Below, one piece after another: positions 31,087-42,192 of a DNA stretch of 64,000 bases. A program made the position numbers and the translations under genes. The first letter of the stretch is position 1, and each line of letters begins with the position of its first letter. Source of the stretch: Pomphorhynchus laevis. Taxonomy: Eukaryota > Acanthocephala > Palaeacanthocephala > Echinorhynchida > Pomphorhynchidae. The notes under the pieces are model-generated. The model had not been told where the DNA came from and did no database searches. It saw only the letters and a program-made list of their open reading frames with translations. The DNA lies in the NCBI GenBank assembly GCA_012934845.2, contig WNNJ02002327.1, positions 62,001 through 126,000 on the forward strand, in the 5' to 3' direction.

Positions 31087-31505
31087 ATGCAGCCTGATAT
31101 GACCCAGAAGATGATGGAGCAGGTGATGGCAGCCGTTCAATGACTTGAACGAATTGTCCACGATCTTCAGGCCCAAAGATTACCTAGCCAGGACATAATC
31201 ATGACTCCGGCGACGGGAAATGACTTCAATCAAGAGGAAGTCAAGGATTTGATTTTGCGGATTGAAGTGGCCTTAAATAATGCGCGTGCAAAGCTGAGGG
31301 ATACACACGAATTAGCGGCATACCTATCGATACTCAAAGCAATGTCGGGCCAGGATCTGATTCTAAATGTGTCAAAAGACTGGGTTCAGATTTTCGTCCG
31401 CCGTGTTGTAACCATCTACATGGCGGTTACACACGGCTGGCATACAGTCGCTCCCCAGTTGAGCCCAATAGCAAGCCACAATCTTCCAAAAAGAAGAGAA
31501 AGTAG
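31087..31505 (+). pseudogene. Array ORF, copy 10 (last of array 1)
   Basis: Long-form copy with the shortened 3' coding part. Open for 135 codons from 31,201. After it the array continues through one more spacer and stops at 32,224 inside the word gcactgggagc, where LINE-J reverse transcriptase resumes. Confidence 0.6.
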
Positions 31506-32224
31506 GAGAGTTATTGGTTCTTTGTATATAAAAATAAAAGAAACTCTTTGTTTTTTGATCTTTGTAAGCTGGGATATTTTTAGTTTTGTTGGGACTTACT
31601 TTAGTTAAAGGAGAGGTTAATCTTGGAAAGCTAGGTACGGTGCTCAAAGTGAGACTGGGGTCAATTGATCAACCTGCACTTTTGAATAGGTACACGACTT
31701 AGCTGGATGAGATTAACCTAATACATCATTGTGATTGCACTGGTAGGGGTCTTATTTGAAACTGATGTTTACTCCCTATAGGTGTCAATTACGGTGATGA
31801 TATTATCCTTTCTTCTAAATAAGTTATCAAACTGATGATCAATATGAGTACAACTGAAATAAGTTTCTCTCTAAATTGATTATTATGTTTTAAGAAATAC
31901 TGAGTTTTTTACGGCTCATATTTCGTGTTAAGATTACTTGTTTTTTGAAACAATGATCTGGTTATTCTTCTTTTTTATAAAGAAAATAGCTACTTTGAAC
32001 GAGTATAACATACTCTTCTTAGTCATGGTTTAATTTCATGCTAACTTTATAGTGATCATAGGAATAATGTTTACCTATTATAAACACTTGCATCTTGCAC
32101 AAAGATCTCGTTGTAGTTCTAGAATTACTGTCAGAACAACCTCTGAAGTTTTTCATTATTGATAGCATCTATGGATACATATTTCTATCATCTGTCTTCT
32201 ACCAAATTACTTGCACTGGGAGCA

Positions 32225-33220
32225 AGTAATTTAACCGCATCTCCATTCCCTTTGTTATCTCATCTCTCAGGTCCCTCGGGTTGCCTGCGAGAATTGTTAA
32301 CAGGGTGGAGATACTGCTATACACCAAGCGATTCTATTATGAAGACGACCCTGATGCGCATCAGTTCTACCCTATCACGGGTGTGCCTCAAGATTCACCT
32401 CTCTCCTATCTTATATCTTGCTGCCTCCATCAATCTATTCAAAATATTTGAACGCGAACAACGTCTAGTGGTGTACGCTGATGACACCACAGCCCTGTTC
32501 ACTGTACACAGCTGCAAATACGTAGTCTCAGACATCAGTCGTTTCTTTTTAAGATTAAAAGACCAGTTGCCCAAGTTCAACCTTGTTTTAAACTCCGCTA
32601 AATCGCAGGTAGTTGTCTTTCATGGCTCCCCTGCGACGAAGCAAAAACTTAAGAGACTAGCACTATCTGAGCACTCCTCCATATTTGCATCTGAACCACA
32701 CCCTTCCTTCACAAGTCGAGTAAAATACCTGGGGTTCACCGTCTCGGTGATCTGGTCGGCGAAAGCCGACCTGGATAGACTTAAACGTATCCTGAAGAGA
32801 GCTATATGGGCTCTGAAACGGGCTCAGCATATGTTGTTGAAAGGGAAAACCCAGGTGCGCCTTTGAGACACTCGGGCTATCTCGGGATTAGTCTTCTTTT
32901 CAAGAGTAAGTCCCCTAGAGCAAAGGCTTAGGTTTCTTAAGCTACTCGTTTCGCGTTTACCCAGCATTGTCCGCGCCGATTGGACTCTTCGGGGGGGGTG
33001 AAAGACCCCGGGTGGTTCAGTCGGAAGGCGGCGTGTTGGATCGGTTAGGGGCTCTGATCCCCTCTGGATTTGAGGGCATAAAAAGGGATTGAATACGGAA
33101 TGAAGAGAGAAGAGTGAAGTTTTTTCTATTTTTGACTGACCTTGATTTTTGACTTATAACATCTATCCTTTTATTTTTTAGGCTTTTGTATTAATAAAAT
33201 CTTTGTTGTTGAAGTTGCAA
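32225..33220 (+). pseudogene. LINE-J copy 2, distal RT, 3' UTR (unit 1)
   Basis: The LINE resumes in the middle of the reverse transcriptase, just downstream of the first catalytic aspartate motif. Visible are VVYADDTTALF, LVLNSAKSQVVVFHGSPATK, VKYLGFTVSV and LKRILKRAIWALKRAQ, matching LINE-J copy 1 at 13,665-14,280. Frameshifts occur before YADD, and a stop precedes the C-terminal region. A 3' UTR follows, with aataaaatc near 33,200. ORF2 between the endonuclease start and the middle RT is absent, so the array replaced or displaced about 1.5 kb of LINE. Confidence 0.75.
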
Positions 33221-33317
33221 ACCTCAGTCTTTGCAAGAGAACAAGGAGCTTCTGTTGCCTAAAATCACCGTCTAGCTTTTCTCTCAACTTCAATTCAGTT
33301 GCGGGGAGTACAATCTA

Positions 33318-33441
33318 CTGATGATAGTCAATTAGCTCGAAACGATGATTTTGTCATTTGTGACAATCTCACTGTTGAATTTTTTTCGTGGTGCTGACAA
33401 CCACGAAAAAATCTCATTTTCATATATAAATGAAAATGAGA
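33318..33441 (+). other. Twin perfect hairpins beside a ribozyme-like core (unit 1)
   Basis: Two adjacent perfect hairpins: arms of 12 bp at 33,381-33,392/33,400-33,411 (ttttttcgtggt with its complement, 7-nt loop) and 12 bp at 33,412-33,423/33,430-33,441 (tctcattttcat with its complement, 6-nt loop). Upstream, ctgatga (33,318-33,324) and cgaaac (33,338-33,343) echo the two conserved strands of a hammerhead core, but the helix between them pairs poorly. An identical set is at 44,004-44,127. Confidence 0.7.
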
Positions 33442-33559
33442 TAAGTAAAGAGTAAAAAAAATTTCAACAAAAATTCAGGACATTAACAAAGACAAATATT
33501 CAATGTAAACCACTTTAAATTGATTTTCAACCGGAAAACGAACTCATAAGTCATATTAT

Positions 33560-34140
33560 AAATTAAAATTTCTGTAATAACACACTGGAAAGCCGATACA
33601 GCAACAGTAAGGACAAAAGATAAGGAATAGCGAAAAAGAATAGAACGTCATAGAACAGATGTTCGATCATTTTTTCAATGTGCCCAATGCAACAAATTTT
33701 CAAGTACAAAATTCACGAGTGTCAACCGAAAAATTTCGAGATGTTCTTAAGACGCAAGTAAAAACCTAAAATGTTTAACGTACTTTTATCGGCAAGAATA
33801 TATCATATAATATCCGATGACAACAACGAACTTTATTCATCTTCAGTGTTTGATAAACGTATTCGACAAACTCTTTGCAAAAAATTGAGATAAATTTAAA
33901 ATATTTCGAAAATGTTCGAAAATGAAATTGATAATACATGACGAGAATTTGAAGCCAAAACTGGATTGAATGCATTGCAGAAAGTCATCAACAAATTTTT
34001 GTACAGGAAGTTGTGTACAAAAAATCAGAACATTAAATATTCAAAGTAGACAAAAATTCAAAGTTGATTAACGAACAGAAAACAAACTTAAAAATCATAA
34101 AATAAATTCAAAAATTCATAACAAAAGCTTAAATTAGATA
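33560..34140. repeat. R-A noncoding repeat (unit 1, upstream copy)
   Basis: Matches 1,677-2,145 through cacactggaaagccgataca, cttttatcggcaagaatata and caaagtagacaaa. It includes a tandem doubling of the word cgaaaatg near 33,900. No coding potential; ends where the LINE-J ORF1 fragment begins. Confidence 0.7.
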
Positions 34141-34908
34141 GTGGAAATCAAATTAGAGAGGTACTTTGTCGCTAACTTCTGCGACATTGCTGAATTTGAG
34201 AGAAAACCTATTATGGCCTCCCTAAAAATAAGTAATCTTCCTACACAGATGGAGGAAGAAGACATCCATCTTATTAGTAAGACATACAAGATAAAAAACG
34301 TACGCCCCCTGTTTGGGAGGAACGGTCTACCAATTAATGTTGGATTCTGCTCCGCCGTCATAGGGCAGGCTGAACTCTTAGAAAAATCCGCCTGCAACAC
34401 CATTATGTGTTTTAACCTCAAATTTAGAGTGCTTAGCAAGGAAGAATACACCTACCCGCACTGTAGCAGGTGTCACAAATGGGGGCACTGGACCTCCAGC
34501 TGCAGTGCGGTCCAGCGCAGTGAGAAATGTGGTAATGAAGATTGCCCCTCCGCCGAGTCCTGGCTTCCATGTACAAATAATCTGGCCTGCTCCAGCTACG
34601 GAGGAGCGCATCCCGCGTGGAGCAGGAAATGCGAGCATTTCAAGAAATATCAGTCTCTATTCATCAAACCCTCCAGGTCGTCTAAGCCGGCACCTGATGC
34701 TTTTTCTCAGGCAGCAACCATAATGTCCTACAGCGAGCTGTTGTCGATTATGGATCAGCGTTTGTTTCAAAGAGAGGTCCAAGCGTTAATAGCGGCCTCT
34801 ATTTCAAATCTATTTGTGAATCAAGAACTTCCTGTTTCTTCACTCAAGACCTCGAACCAAAGGGGGGCTCTGATAACGTCGTCCCCACAATCAAGATTGG
34901 AAAGTTGA
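34141..34908 (+). CDS. LINE-J subfamily 2 ORF1 (255 aa, open), unit 1
   Basis: An open zinc-knuckle ORF1. The recognisable protein starts at about residue 23 (MASLKISNLPTQMEEEDI) with an RRM-like region. The CCHC knuckle CSRCHKWGHWTSSC is at about residues 107-120. Two further cysteine-rich knuckles follow, ending SSYGGAHPAWSRKCEHFKKY, then a Ser/Pro-rich tail. It is homologous to the ORF1 at 11.04 kb but is a distinct subfamily. No ORF2 follows: the LINE ends at 35,097 at the very first residues of the endonuclease (FSLNILQWNS). An almost identical copy at 44,818-45,585 is also open. Confidence 0.75.
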   Translation: MEIKLERYFVANFCDIAEFERKPIMASLKISNLPTQMEEEDIHLISKTYKIKNVRPLFGRNGLPINVGFCSAVIGQAELLEKSACNTIMCFNLKFRVLSKEEYTYPHCSRCHKWGHWTSSCSAVQRSEKCGNEDCPSAESWLPCTNNLACSSYGGAHPAWSRKCEHFKKYQSLFIKPSRSSKPAPDAFSQAATIMSYSELLSIMDQRLFQREVQALIAASISNLFVNQELPVSSLKTSNQRGALITSSPQSRLES

Positions 34909-35097
34909 TCAGACAGAAACAATAGGGAAATGATGATACTGCCCAGGGGCAAGTCTCAACCCTAGATGGGGCTAACGGTAGGAAGGGAAACCTTCCTGCT
35001 CCTAACTCTGTCTAGGCTGGCAATCCCCCATCCCACTAATCCATCACAATGCAGAGTACTCGTGAGCCTTTTTCACTTAATATTCTTCAGTGGAACT

Positions 35098-35640
35098 CTT
35101 TTATCGGCAAGAATATATCATATAATATCCGATGACAATAACGAACTTTATTCACCTTCAGTGTTTGATAAACGTATTCGACAAACTCTTTGCAAAAAAA
35201 ATTAAGAAAAAATTAAATAATTTCGAAAATGAAATTGGCAATACATGATGAGACTTTGAGTGCAAAAACTAAAAATTAAACTGAAAGTTATGTACTTCAA
35301 CACAATTTTGTAAAGAAAGTTGTGTACGTAAAAAAATCAGAACATTAGCAAAGAGAAAATATTCAAAGTAGACAAATATTCAAATTTGACTTACGAACAG
35401 AAAACAAACTTAAAAATCATAATAAATTCAAAAATTCATAACAAAAGCTCAGAACTAGAGAGTGGAAATAACGTTTCAAATGTTACAAACATATGATAAT
35501 TTTAAAGAATAAAACGTAATACAACCTAACTGCTTTACAAATAAAAAACATTTAATAACTGAAAAACGATTAATGTAGTTTATGTCTATATTCACAGAAA
35601 GCCCTGCATATAAAGTGGTTAAACTTCAAGTTTAACCACC
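35098..35640. repeat. R-A/R-B noncoding repeat (unit 1, downstream copy)
   Basis: Begins with the same ttttatcggcaagaatata word found upstream of the LINE fragment at 33,786, so the ORF1 fragment lies between two R-A copies. It runs on into R-B (aacgtttcaaatgttacaaa) and ends near a small inverted repeat (gtggttaaacttcaagtttaaccac) at about 35,617-35,641. Confidence 0.65.
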
Positions 35641-35999
35641 AATTAATGTAATTGTTTCACCTTTTTGAAAATTAACCTTTGTTTCTTGTTATTTTAAATA
35701 GTGTATTATTATCAAAAACTGTCTAAATTAAAAGCAAACGGATATATTAATCTTAGCTTTTTAAATATGTATCCAAAATATTTAGATTTAAAAGGTACAT
35801 CCCGTGAAAAAATAATTTAATCATAATCAAGATAATAAAGAAAATTGACTTTCAAACATACTTAAAAATTCTGTAACATTATAAACTCGTTTAAATTACA
35901 ACCATTTTTTAAGAAAACCAACAAGGATTCTAATATTTTTTCCGTTATGTATTTAACAGGAATAATCTCAGCATTATAGTCATTAGTTGGGGTAGAATT

Positions 36000-36560
36000 C
36001 TAGTTCTTAAGAGCTTGTCAAAAAAGAAGAATAAAAAGGCGTGATTATCAGTAAAGATTTGTCCAAATGTTCAAAATACGATACTAACAATCAAGTTGAT
36101 CTTGTGAGAATGAATTACAATATTCAATTAAATGATAAAAATCCAAAAACCATTAGATTTAGAATTTGAATATTCAACCTTTACTGAAATTTATGAGTTG
36201 GATGCTAAGCATGCTAATGTGGATGAACATAAACTTTATTAGAAGTCAGAATGATATAATAAGAGGCAATGGAAGTTTAGAAAAGAGACTCCAAAGAGCG
36301 CCTAACATACAAATTTCATCAACACCATACAACAGAATAAATACAGCTATCAAAATCTTTTCATCAAACAATCTACACGATATAATTTGAAGTAGCAAAA
36401 GAGTTATCTCTATCATTGCAAATGTAATGTTTAATGATGAGCCCAAAATCAAAGTGTTTCTTGAATCATCTTCTAGATTTGTCCCTATACTAGATCGTTC
36501 GATGAATATGATACTTGATTTATGTTCTCATTCAATTAGTCATGAATTTATAATTCATAA
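36000..36560 (+). pseudogene. Decayed ORF-like stretch (unit 2)
   Basis: Copy of 18,190-18,750; a 74-codon open piece includes IIRGNGSLEKRLQRAPN. Family unknown. Confidence 0.3.
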
Positions 36561-36831
36561 ATAAACTTGCTTAAGTCAAAAAAATCAATAACTGAGTAAA
36601 GACGAATGCAATTTATGTTTACATGAACAGAAAGCCCTGCATATAAATTAGTGAAATTTAAAGATCATAAAGGACAAAGCGAGCAGATTTGAAAAATAAA
36701 CAAAATACACACGACGCAATTGTAAAACGATGTTCATCTCATGATGCTAGTGGTGAGAAGGATTTCTCTTGATGCAGTGATGGATTGACACTTTCGGGAC
36801 AATGGATTTACAGTCATATTGATATTTTAAA

Positions 36832-37000
36832 GTTCGAATCCGATCAGCACCAGTGTACGGTGAAAGCAGAAAATAAGGGTCGAAACGTGAAATGTAGGTC
36901 TAGGTCAGCAGCTGATTAGACTCACCCAGACTGATTAGTAGCGTCCTGCTGTATCAAGAATAGGAACAATAAATGTGAGGATAATGTCGTGCCACAATCT
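36832..37000 (+). mobile_element. SINE-like structured insertion (unit 2 copy)
   Basis: Copy of 19,036-19,204, with gggtcgaaacgt at 36,877-36,888. Duplicated with the macro-unit, not independently inserted. Confidence 0.5.
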
Positions 37001-37445
37001 AAAAGGCAACACAACTTATTCTTGAATCTAATACAGCACTGTTAATACAGCGCATTTCTTGAGAAAACTATAATCGTATAAGTATTGACGTTGACAAATC
37101 CATCTAATTTTGAAAAAATTGTTATCAATTCTTAATTTTAGGTGACATTCAATCAATCACTGGGAGTCACAATATCTTGCCAATTAATTATATAAATGAA
37201 AATCGTGGTGCTTTGGTGGTGCTGACAACCTGATATAAAATGATTCCACGAATATAGCTTTTCTATTTGAGGAAATTTATAGCTATACTGATGCATAGCA
37301 GCAGTGCATTGTAGTGCTGCATTGTATTATCCAGTAGCCAACTGGTGTGTATTTTGTAGTACAACGCGCTAGGTTTTCCTGCCCTTAATACAGATGAGCG
37401 AATATTTGCAGTTGAGAGCTGGTGTATTGTCAAAGTAGTTTAAAA

Positions 37446-38552
37446 ATGTGCACGTCGGAGCTATCAAAAGATTTTCATCCGAGAAACGATTTAGCTTTTT
37501 CAATGAAATTCACTGGTAATGGTAAGATATTAAATTCTTCGATTGGAAATCATGACTTAAAGGTAAGCGATTTGTTGCCTATGTTTTCAAAAGAGTCGGC
37601 GGTACTTCCCCTTATTCCGAAACTTCAGAATCTAGCATTAATTTCATTTACAAAGCCTCTGGAGAGCACAAATTATTAACCTGTTTCTTAAAGACTTCAC
37701 AAACTATATAATAATAGAGTTATTTTCAACTCTGTACGATTCTATGAGACAACGATCAAAATTTCGTTTGTAAGCACGGACCTATTGTACGAATTTGACA
37801 GATTTTTTGCAAAAAATCTAACCCACTTGGGTTCTATTGAATTAAAGCCTATACAGGCGACACTAAAAATAGGCAATTTCTCACTCAGCTTGAGGAGGAC
37901 ATACAGTCGCTAAAAAAGTTATTTCAAATTCATTCCGTGCGTACAATCAAATCCAAATCCGGTGAAGATTAGCCCATTGCTTTCTGCAATGCGGATGTTG
38001 ATAGAGCGCACACTCTTTCGAACTCTGCTTCCAACCCCTTCCTGGGGTAAAATCTTAAGTTCTCAATTATTGAACAGGATGACAAAACGTTCTTCCATTG
38101 CAACGCGTGCCACTTGTGGGGCCACTGGGGGGTCGTCCTGCACTTCCAAGTGTATATGTGGAGGTGTGTAGCTAAAACTGCTGTAACAGCTTACGAAAAA
38201 GGGAGAAATGCATGGCTCCCCAGTCTGCAAAAATTGTTCTGGTAGCCATCCCGCATGGTCCAGAAGATGTAAGTTCTTCAAAGCTTATCAATGTTCCTTC
38301 TCAAGTACTTCACGTGCCAGTCCAACCTCTGGTTATTTCGCGGTGGCTTCTGTCTCCTCAGACAGAATGTCCAACAAAGATATTTTGAAGTTGTTGGACT
38401 CAAATAAAAAGTTCATCTTAGCCCAGTTAGAGAGTATGATCATTCCACTGGTTTCTGCCTTTTTTGGATCTTCAAATACGAAGTTGATGCCACTTGAAAG
38501 CATGCCTAAATCTAAGAAGCGTAGGCTTCGGCTTAATCAGTGCCCCCACTGA
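37446..38552 (+). pseudogene. LINE-J copy 2 ORF1 (unit 2)
   Basis: Duplicate of 19,650-20,756 with a handful of substitutions. Same knuckle words (CKNCSGSHPAWSRRC) and the same interruptions, so decay preceded the macro-duplication. The hairpin at 38,592-38,617 follows. Confidence 0.72.
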
Positions 38553-38994
38553 AGATTGGTACACTATTGCAGCAGCAGGTGGCCGGCTCATCTCTGGGAG
38601 GATACATACTCCCAGAGATGTATAACAAGTATAACGAGTATAACATAATCTTCTTAGTCATGGTTTAATTTCATGCTAACGTAATAGTGATCATAGGAAT
38701 AATGATTACCTATTGTAAACACTTGCATCTTGCACAAAGATCTCGTTGTAGTTCTAGAATTACTGTCAGAACAACCTCTGAAGTTTTTCATTATTGATAG
38801 CATCTATAGATACATATTTTTATCATCGGTCTTCTACCAAAATACTTGCACTGGGAGCACAGCTTACTTCCCACACGTTCTCACGTGTCAAATTTGCTGG
38901 GTATAAATACTCAGAAATAAGCTCCCCAAAATTTGTGCAAACATCGTGAGCAAGAAGGAAGACAGCAGATTTTTTACATAATCAGGACATAATC

Positions 38995-39419
38995 ATGACT
39001 CCGGCGACGGGAAATGACTTCAATCAAGAGGAAGTCAAGGATTTGATTTTGCGGATTGAAGTGGCCTTGAATAATGCGCGTGCAAAGCCGAGGGATACGC
39101 ACGAATTAGCGGCATACCTATCGATACTCAAAGCAATGTCGGGCGAGGATTTAATCCCAAATGTGGCAAAAGAGTTGTTTCAGATTTTCGTCCGCCGTGT
39201 TGTAACCATCTACATGGCGGTTACGCACGGCTGGCATACAATCGCTCACCAGTTGCCTCGTGTAACTGGGGTTGAGGCTGAATTTGCAAGACGCGTAGGT
39301 TTGAACCTTAACCGGCCTTACAAATTGCTCCTTTTGCACCAAGCTATAGCACGCAAGAACGGCTCACGGTAAGACAGCCCAATAGCAAGCCACAATCTTC
39401 GAAAAAGAAGAGAAAGTAG
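38995..39419 (+). pseudogene. Array ORF, copy 11 (array 2, first)
   Basis: Short-form copy, open for 125 codons, with the C-terminal end out of register. Counterpart of copy 1, but better preserved in the centre. Confidence 0.6.
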
Positions 39420-40150
39420 AAGAGTTATTGGTTCTTTGTATATAAAAATAAAAGAAACTCTTTGTTTTTTGATCTTTGTCAGCTGGGATATTTTTAGTTT
39501 TGTTGGGACTTACTTTAGTTAAAGGAGAGGTTAATCTTGGAAAGCTAGGTACGATGCTCAAAGTGAGACTGGGGTCAATTGATCAACCTGCACTTTTGAA
39601 TAGGTACACGACTTAGCTGGATGAGATTAACCTAATACATCATTGTGATTGCACTGGTAGGGGTCTTATTTGAACCTGATGTTTACTCCCTATAGGTGTC
39701 AATTACGGTGATGATATTATCCTTTCTTCTAAATAAGTTATCAAACTGATGATCAATATGAGTACAACTGAAATAAGTTTCTCTCTAAATTGATTATTAT
39801 GTTTTAAGAAATACTGAGTTTTTTACGGCTCATATTTCGTGTTAAGATTACTTGTTTTTTGAAACAATGATCTGGTTATTCTTCTTTTTTATAAAGAAAA
39901 TAGCTACTTTGAACGAGCATAACATAATCTTCTTAGTCATGGTTTAATTTCATGCTAACTTAATAGTGATCATAAGAATAATGATTATCTATTATAAACA
40001 CTTGCATCTTGCACAAAGATCTCGGTGTAGTTCTAGAATTACTGTCAGAACAACCTCTGAAGTTTTTCATTATTGATAGCATCTATAGATACATATTTCT
40101 ATCATCTGTCTTCTACCAAATTACTTGCACTGGGAGCACAGCTTACTCCC

Positions 40151-40187
40151 ACACGTTCTCACGTGTCAAATTTGCTGGGTATAAATA
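40151..40187 (+). promoter_or_regulatory. Core promoter of the full-length array ORF (array 2)
   Basis: ACACGT at 40,151-40,156, ACGTGT at 40,161-40,166 and TATAAATA at 40,180-40,187, the same spacing as in array 1; the ATG follows at 40,329. Confidence 0.65.
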
Positions 40188-40328
40188 CTCAGAAATAAGC
40201 TCCCCAAAATTTGTGCAAGCATCGTGAGCAAGAAGGAAGACAGCAGATTTATTTTTTTTTGATTTCACTCTAACACGGAACGATCAAATTCACTCATTTC
40301 GGTATTTTCCTACAAATCATCGGATTCC

Positions 40329-40868
40329 ATGCAGCCTGATATGACCCAGCAGATGATAGATCAGGTGATGGCAGCCGTTCAAAGACTTGAACGCAATGTC
40401 CACGATCTTCAGGCTCAAAGATTACCTAGCAAGGACATAATCATGACTCCGGCGACGGGAAATGACTTCAATCAAGAGGAAGTCAAGGATTTGATTTTGC
40501 GGATTGAAGTGGCCTTGAATAATGCGCGTGCAAAGCCGAGGGATACGCACGAATTAGCGGCATACATATCAATACTCAAAGCAATGTCGGGCGAGGATCT
40601 GATCCTAAATGTGGCAAAAGAGTGGTTTCAGATTTTCGTCCGCCGTGTTGTAACCATCTACATGGCGGTTACAAACGGCTGGCATACAGTCGCTCACCAG
40701 TTGTTTCGTGTAACTGGGGTTGAGGTTGAATTTGCCAGACACGTAGGTTTGGACCTTAACCGGCCCCTACAAATTGCTCCTTTTGCACCAAGCTATAGCA
40801 CGCAAGAACGGCTCACGTTAAGACAACCCAATAGCAAGCCACAATCTTGGAAAAAGAAGAGAAAGTAG
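40329..40868 (+). CDS. Array ORF, copy 12: full-length 179-aa protein of unknown family
   Basis: The second full-length open copy. It shares the architecture of the protein at 25,209: N-terminal Met/Gln-rich coiled-coil-like segment (MQPDMTQQMIDQVM), helical centre, WFQIFVRRVVTIYM segment and basic tail WKKKRK. It differs at scattered residues (HDLQAQRLPSKD, VFRVTGVEVEFARHVG region). The retention of one full-length frame in each macro-unit, among interrupted neighbours, may reflect function or simply recent duplication of one good copy. Function unknown. Confidence 0.6.
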   Translation: MQPDMTQQMIDQVMAAVQRLERNVHDLQAQRLPSKDIIMTPATGNDFNQEEVKDLILRIEVALNNARAKPRDTHELAAYISILKAMSGEDLILNVAKEWFQIFVRRVVTIYMAVTNGWHTVAHQLFRVTGVEVEFARHVGLDLNRPLQIAPFAPSYSTQERLTLRQPNSKPQSWKKKRK

Positions 40869-41773
40869 AAGAGTTATTGGTTCTTTGTATATAAAAATAA
40901 AAGAAACTCTTTGTTTTTGATCTTTGTAAGCTGGGATATTTTTAGTTTTGTTGGGACTTACTTTAGTTAAAGGATAGGTTAATCTTGGAAAGCTAGGTAC
41001 GGTGCTCACAGTGAGACTGGGGTCAATTGATCAACCTGCACTTTTGAATAGGTACACGTCTTAGCTGGATGAGATTAACCTAATACATCATTGTGATTGC
41101 ACTGGTAGGGGTCTTATTTGAACCTGATGGTTACTCCCTATAGGTGTCAATTACGGTGATGATATTATCCTTTTTTCTAAATAAGTTATCAAACTGATGA
41201 TCAATATGAGTACAACTGAAATAAGTTTCTCTCTAAATTGATTATTATGTTTTAAGAAATACTGAGTTTTTTACGGCTCATATTTCGTGTTAAGATTACT
41301 TGTTTTTTGAAACAATGATCTGGTTATTCTTCTTTTTTATATAGAAAATAGCTACTTTGAACGAGTATAACATACTCTTCTTAGTCATGGTTTAATTTCA
41401 TGCTAACTTAATAGTGATCATAGGAATAATGATTACCTATTATAAACACTTGCATCTTGCACAAATATCTCGTTGTAGTTCTAGAATTACTGTCAGAACA
41501 ACCTCTGAAGTTTTTCATTTTTGATAGCATCTATAGATACACATTTCTATCATCTGTCTTCTACCAAATTACTTTCACTGGGAGCACAGCTTACTTCCCA
41601 CACGTTCTCACGTGTCAAATTTGCTGGGTATAAATATTCGGAAATAAGCTCCCCAAAATTTGTGCAAGCATCGTGAGCAAGAAAGAAGACAGCAGATTTT
41701 TTTTTGATTTCACTCTAACACGGAAGAATCAAATTCACTCATTTCGGTATTTTCCTACAAATCATCGGATTCC

Positions 41774-42192
41774 ATGCATCCTGATATGACCCAGAAGATG
41801 ATGGAGCAGGTGATGGCAGCCGTTCAATGACTTGAACGAATTGTCCACGATCTTCAGGCCCAAAGATTACCTAGCCAGGACATAATCATGACTCCGGCGA
41901 CGGGAAATGACTTCAATCAAGAGGAAGTCAAGGATTTGATTTTGCGGATTGAAGTGGCCTTAAATAATGCGCGTGCAAAGCTGAGGGATACACACGAATT
42001 AGCGGCATACCTATCGATACTCAAAGCAATGTCGGGCCAGGATCTGATTCTAAATGTGGCAAAAGACTGGTTTCAGATTTTCGTCCGCCGTGTTGTAACC
42101 ATCTACATGGCGGTTACACACGGCTGGCATACAGTCGCTCCCCAGTTGAGCCCAATAGCAAGCCACAATCTTCCAAAAAGAGGAGAAAGTAG
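41774..42192 (+). pseudogene. Array ORF, copy 13 (array 2, last)
   Basis: Long-form copy with the shortened 3' coding part, open for 135 codons from 41,888. Its 3' end carries the same variant word as copy 7 of array 1. Array sequence ends at 42,911, where LINE-J RT resumes. Confidence 0.6.

Larger units (their letters stand above)
20830..32224 (+). repeat. Inner tandem gene array 1: ten repeats
   Basis: Ten repeats have coding parts with the internal start MTPATG (or its equivalent) at 21,199, 22,091, 22,984, 23,879, 25,323, 26,218, about 27,660, 28,986, 29,760 and 31,201. Spacings are 892, 893, 895, 1,444, 895, 1,442, 1,326, 774 and 1,441 bp. Short repeats lack about 370 bp of upstream spacer and about 180 bp of 5' UTR plus the first 38 codons. 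A third variant lacks about 120 bp within the coding part. Each repeat has a promoter dyad plus TATA box, an ORF, a poly(A)-signal region and a conserved 3' flank. The array interrupts LINE-J between ORF1 and the middle of its RT. Confidence 0.92.
18171..35972. repeat. Tandem macro-repeat, unit 1 (17.8 kb)
   Basis: Everything from 18,171 recurs in the same order and orientation from 35,973 (offset 17,796 up to the inner array), and again partly from 46,656. After the inner array the offset to unit 2 becomes about 10,680. Contents in order: decayed ORF-like stretch, R-B repeat with a SINE-like insertion, LINE-J ORF1, inner array of ten repeats, LINE-J RT and 3' UTR, twin hairpins, R-A, a LINE-J ORF1 fragment, R-A/R-B, and a linker of about 330 bp (35,641-35,972) with no feature. 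Unit 2 differs by only a few substitutions per kb. Confidence 0.93.

Noticed and set aside
20830-32224. rDNA, 5S, histone or spliced-leader gene cluster
   Set aside because: No rRNA-like, histone-like or splice-leader-like sequence is visible in the repeats.
33318-33343. Confident hammerhead ribozyme
   Set aside because: The two core words are present, but helix II starts with a mismatch and has at most three pairs; kept only as a tentative finding.
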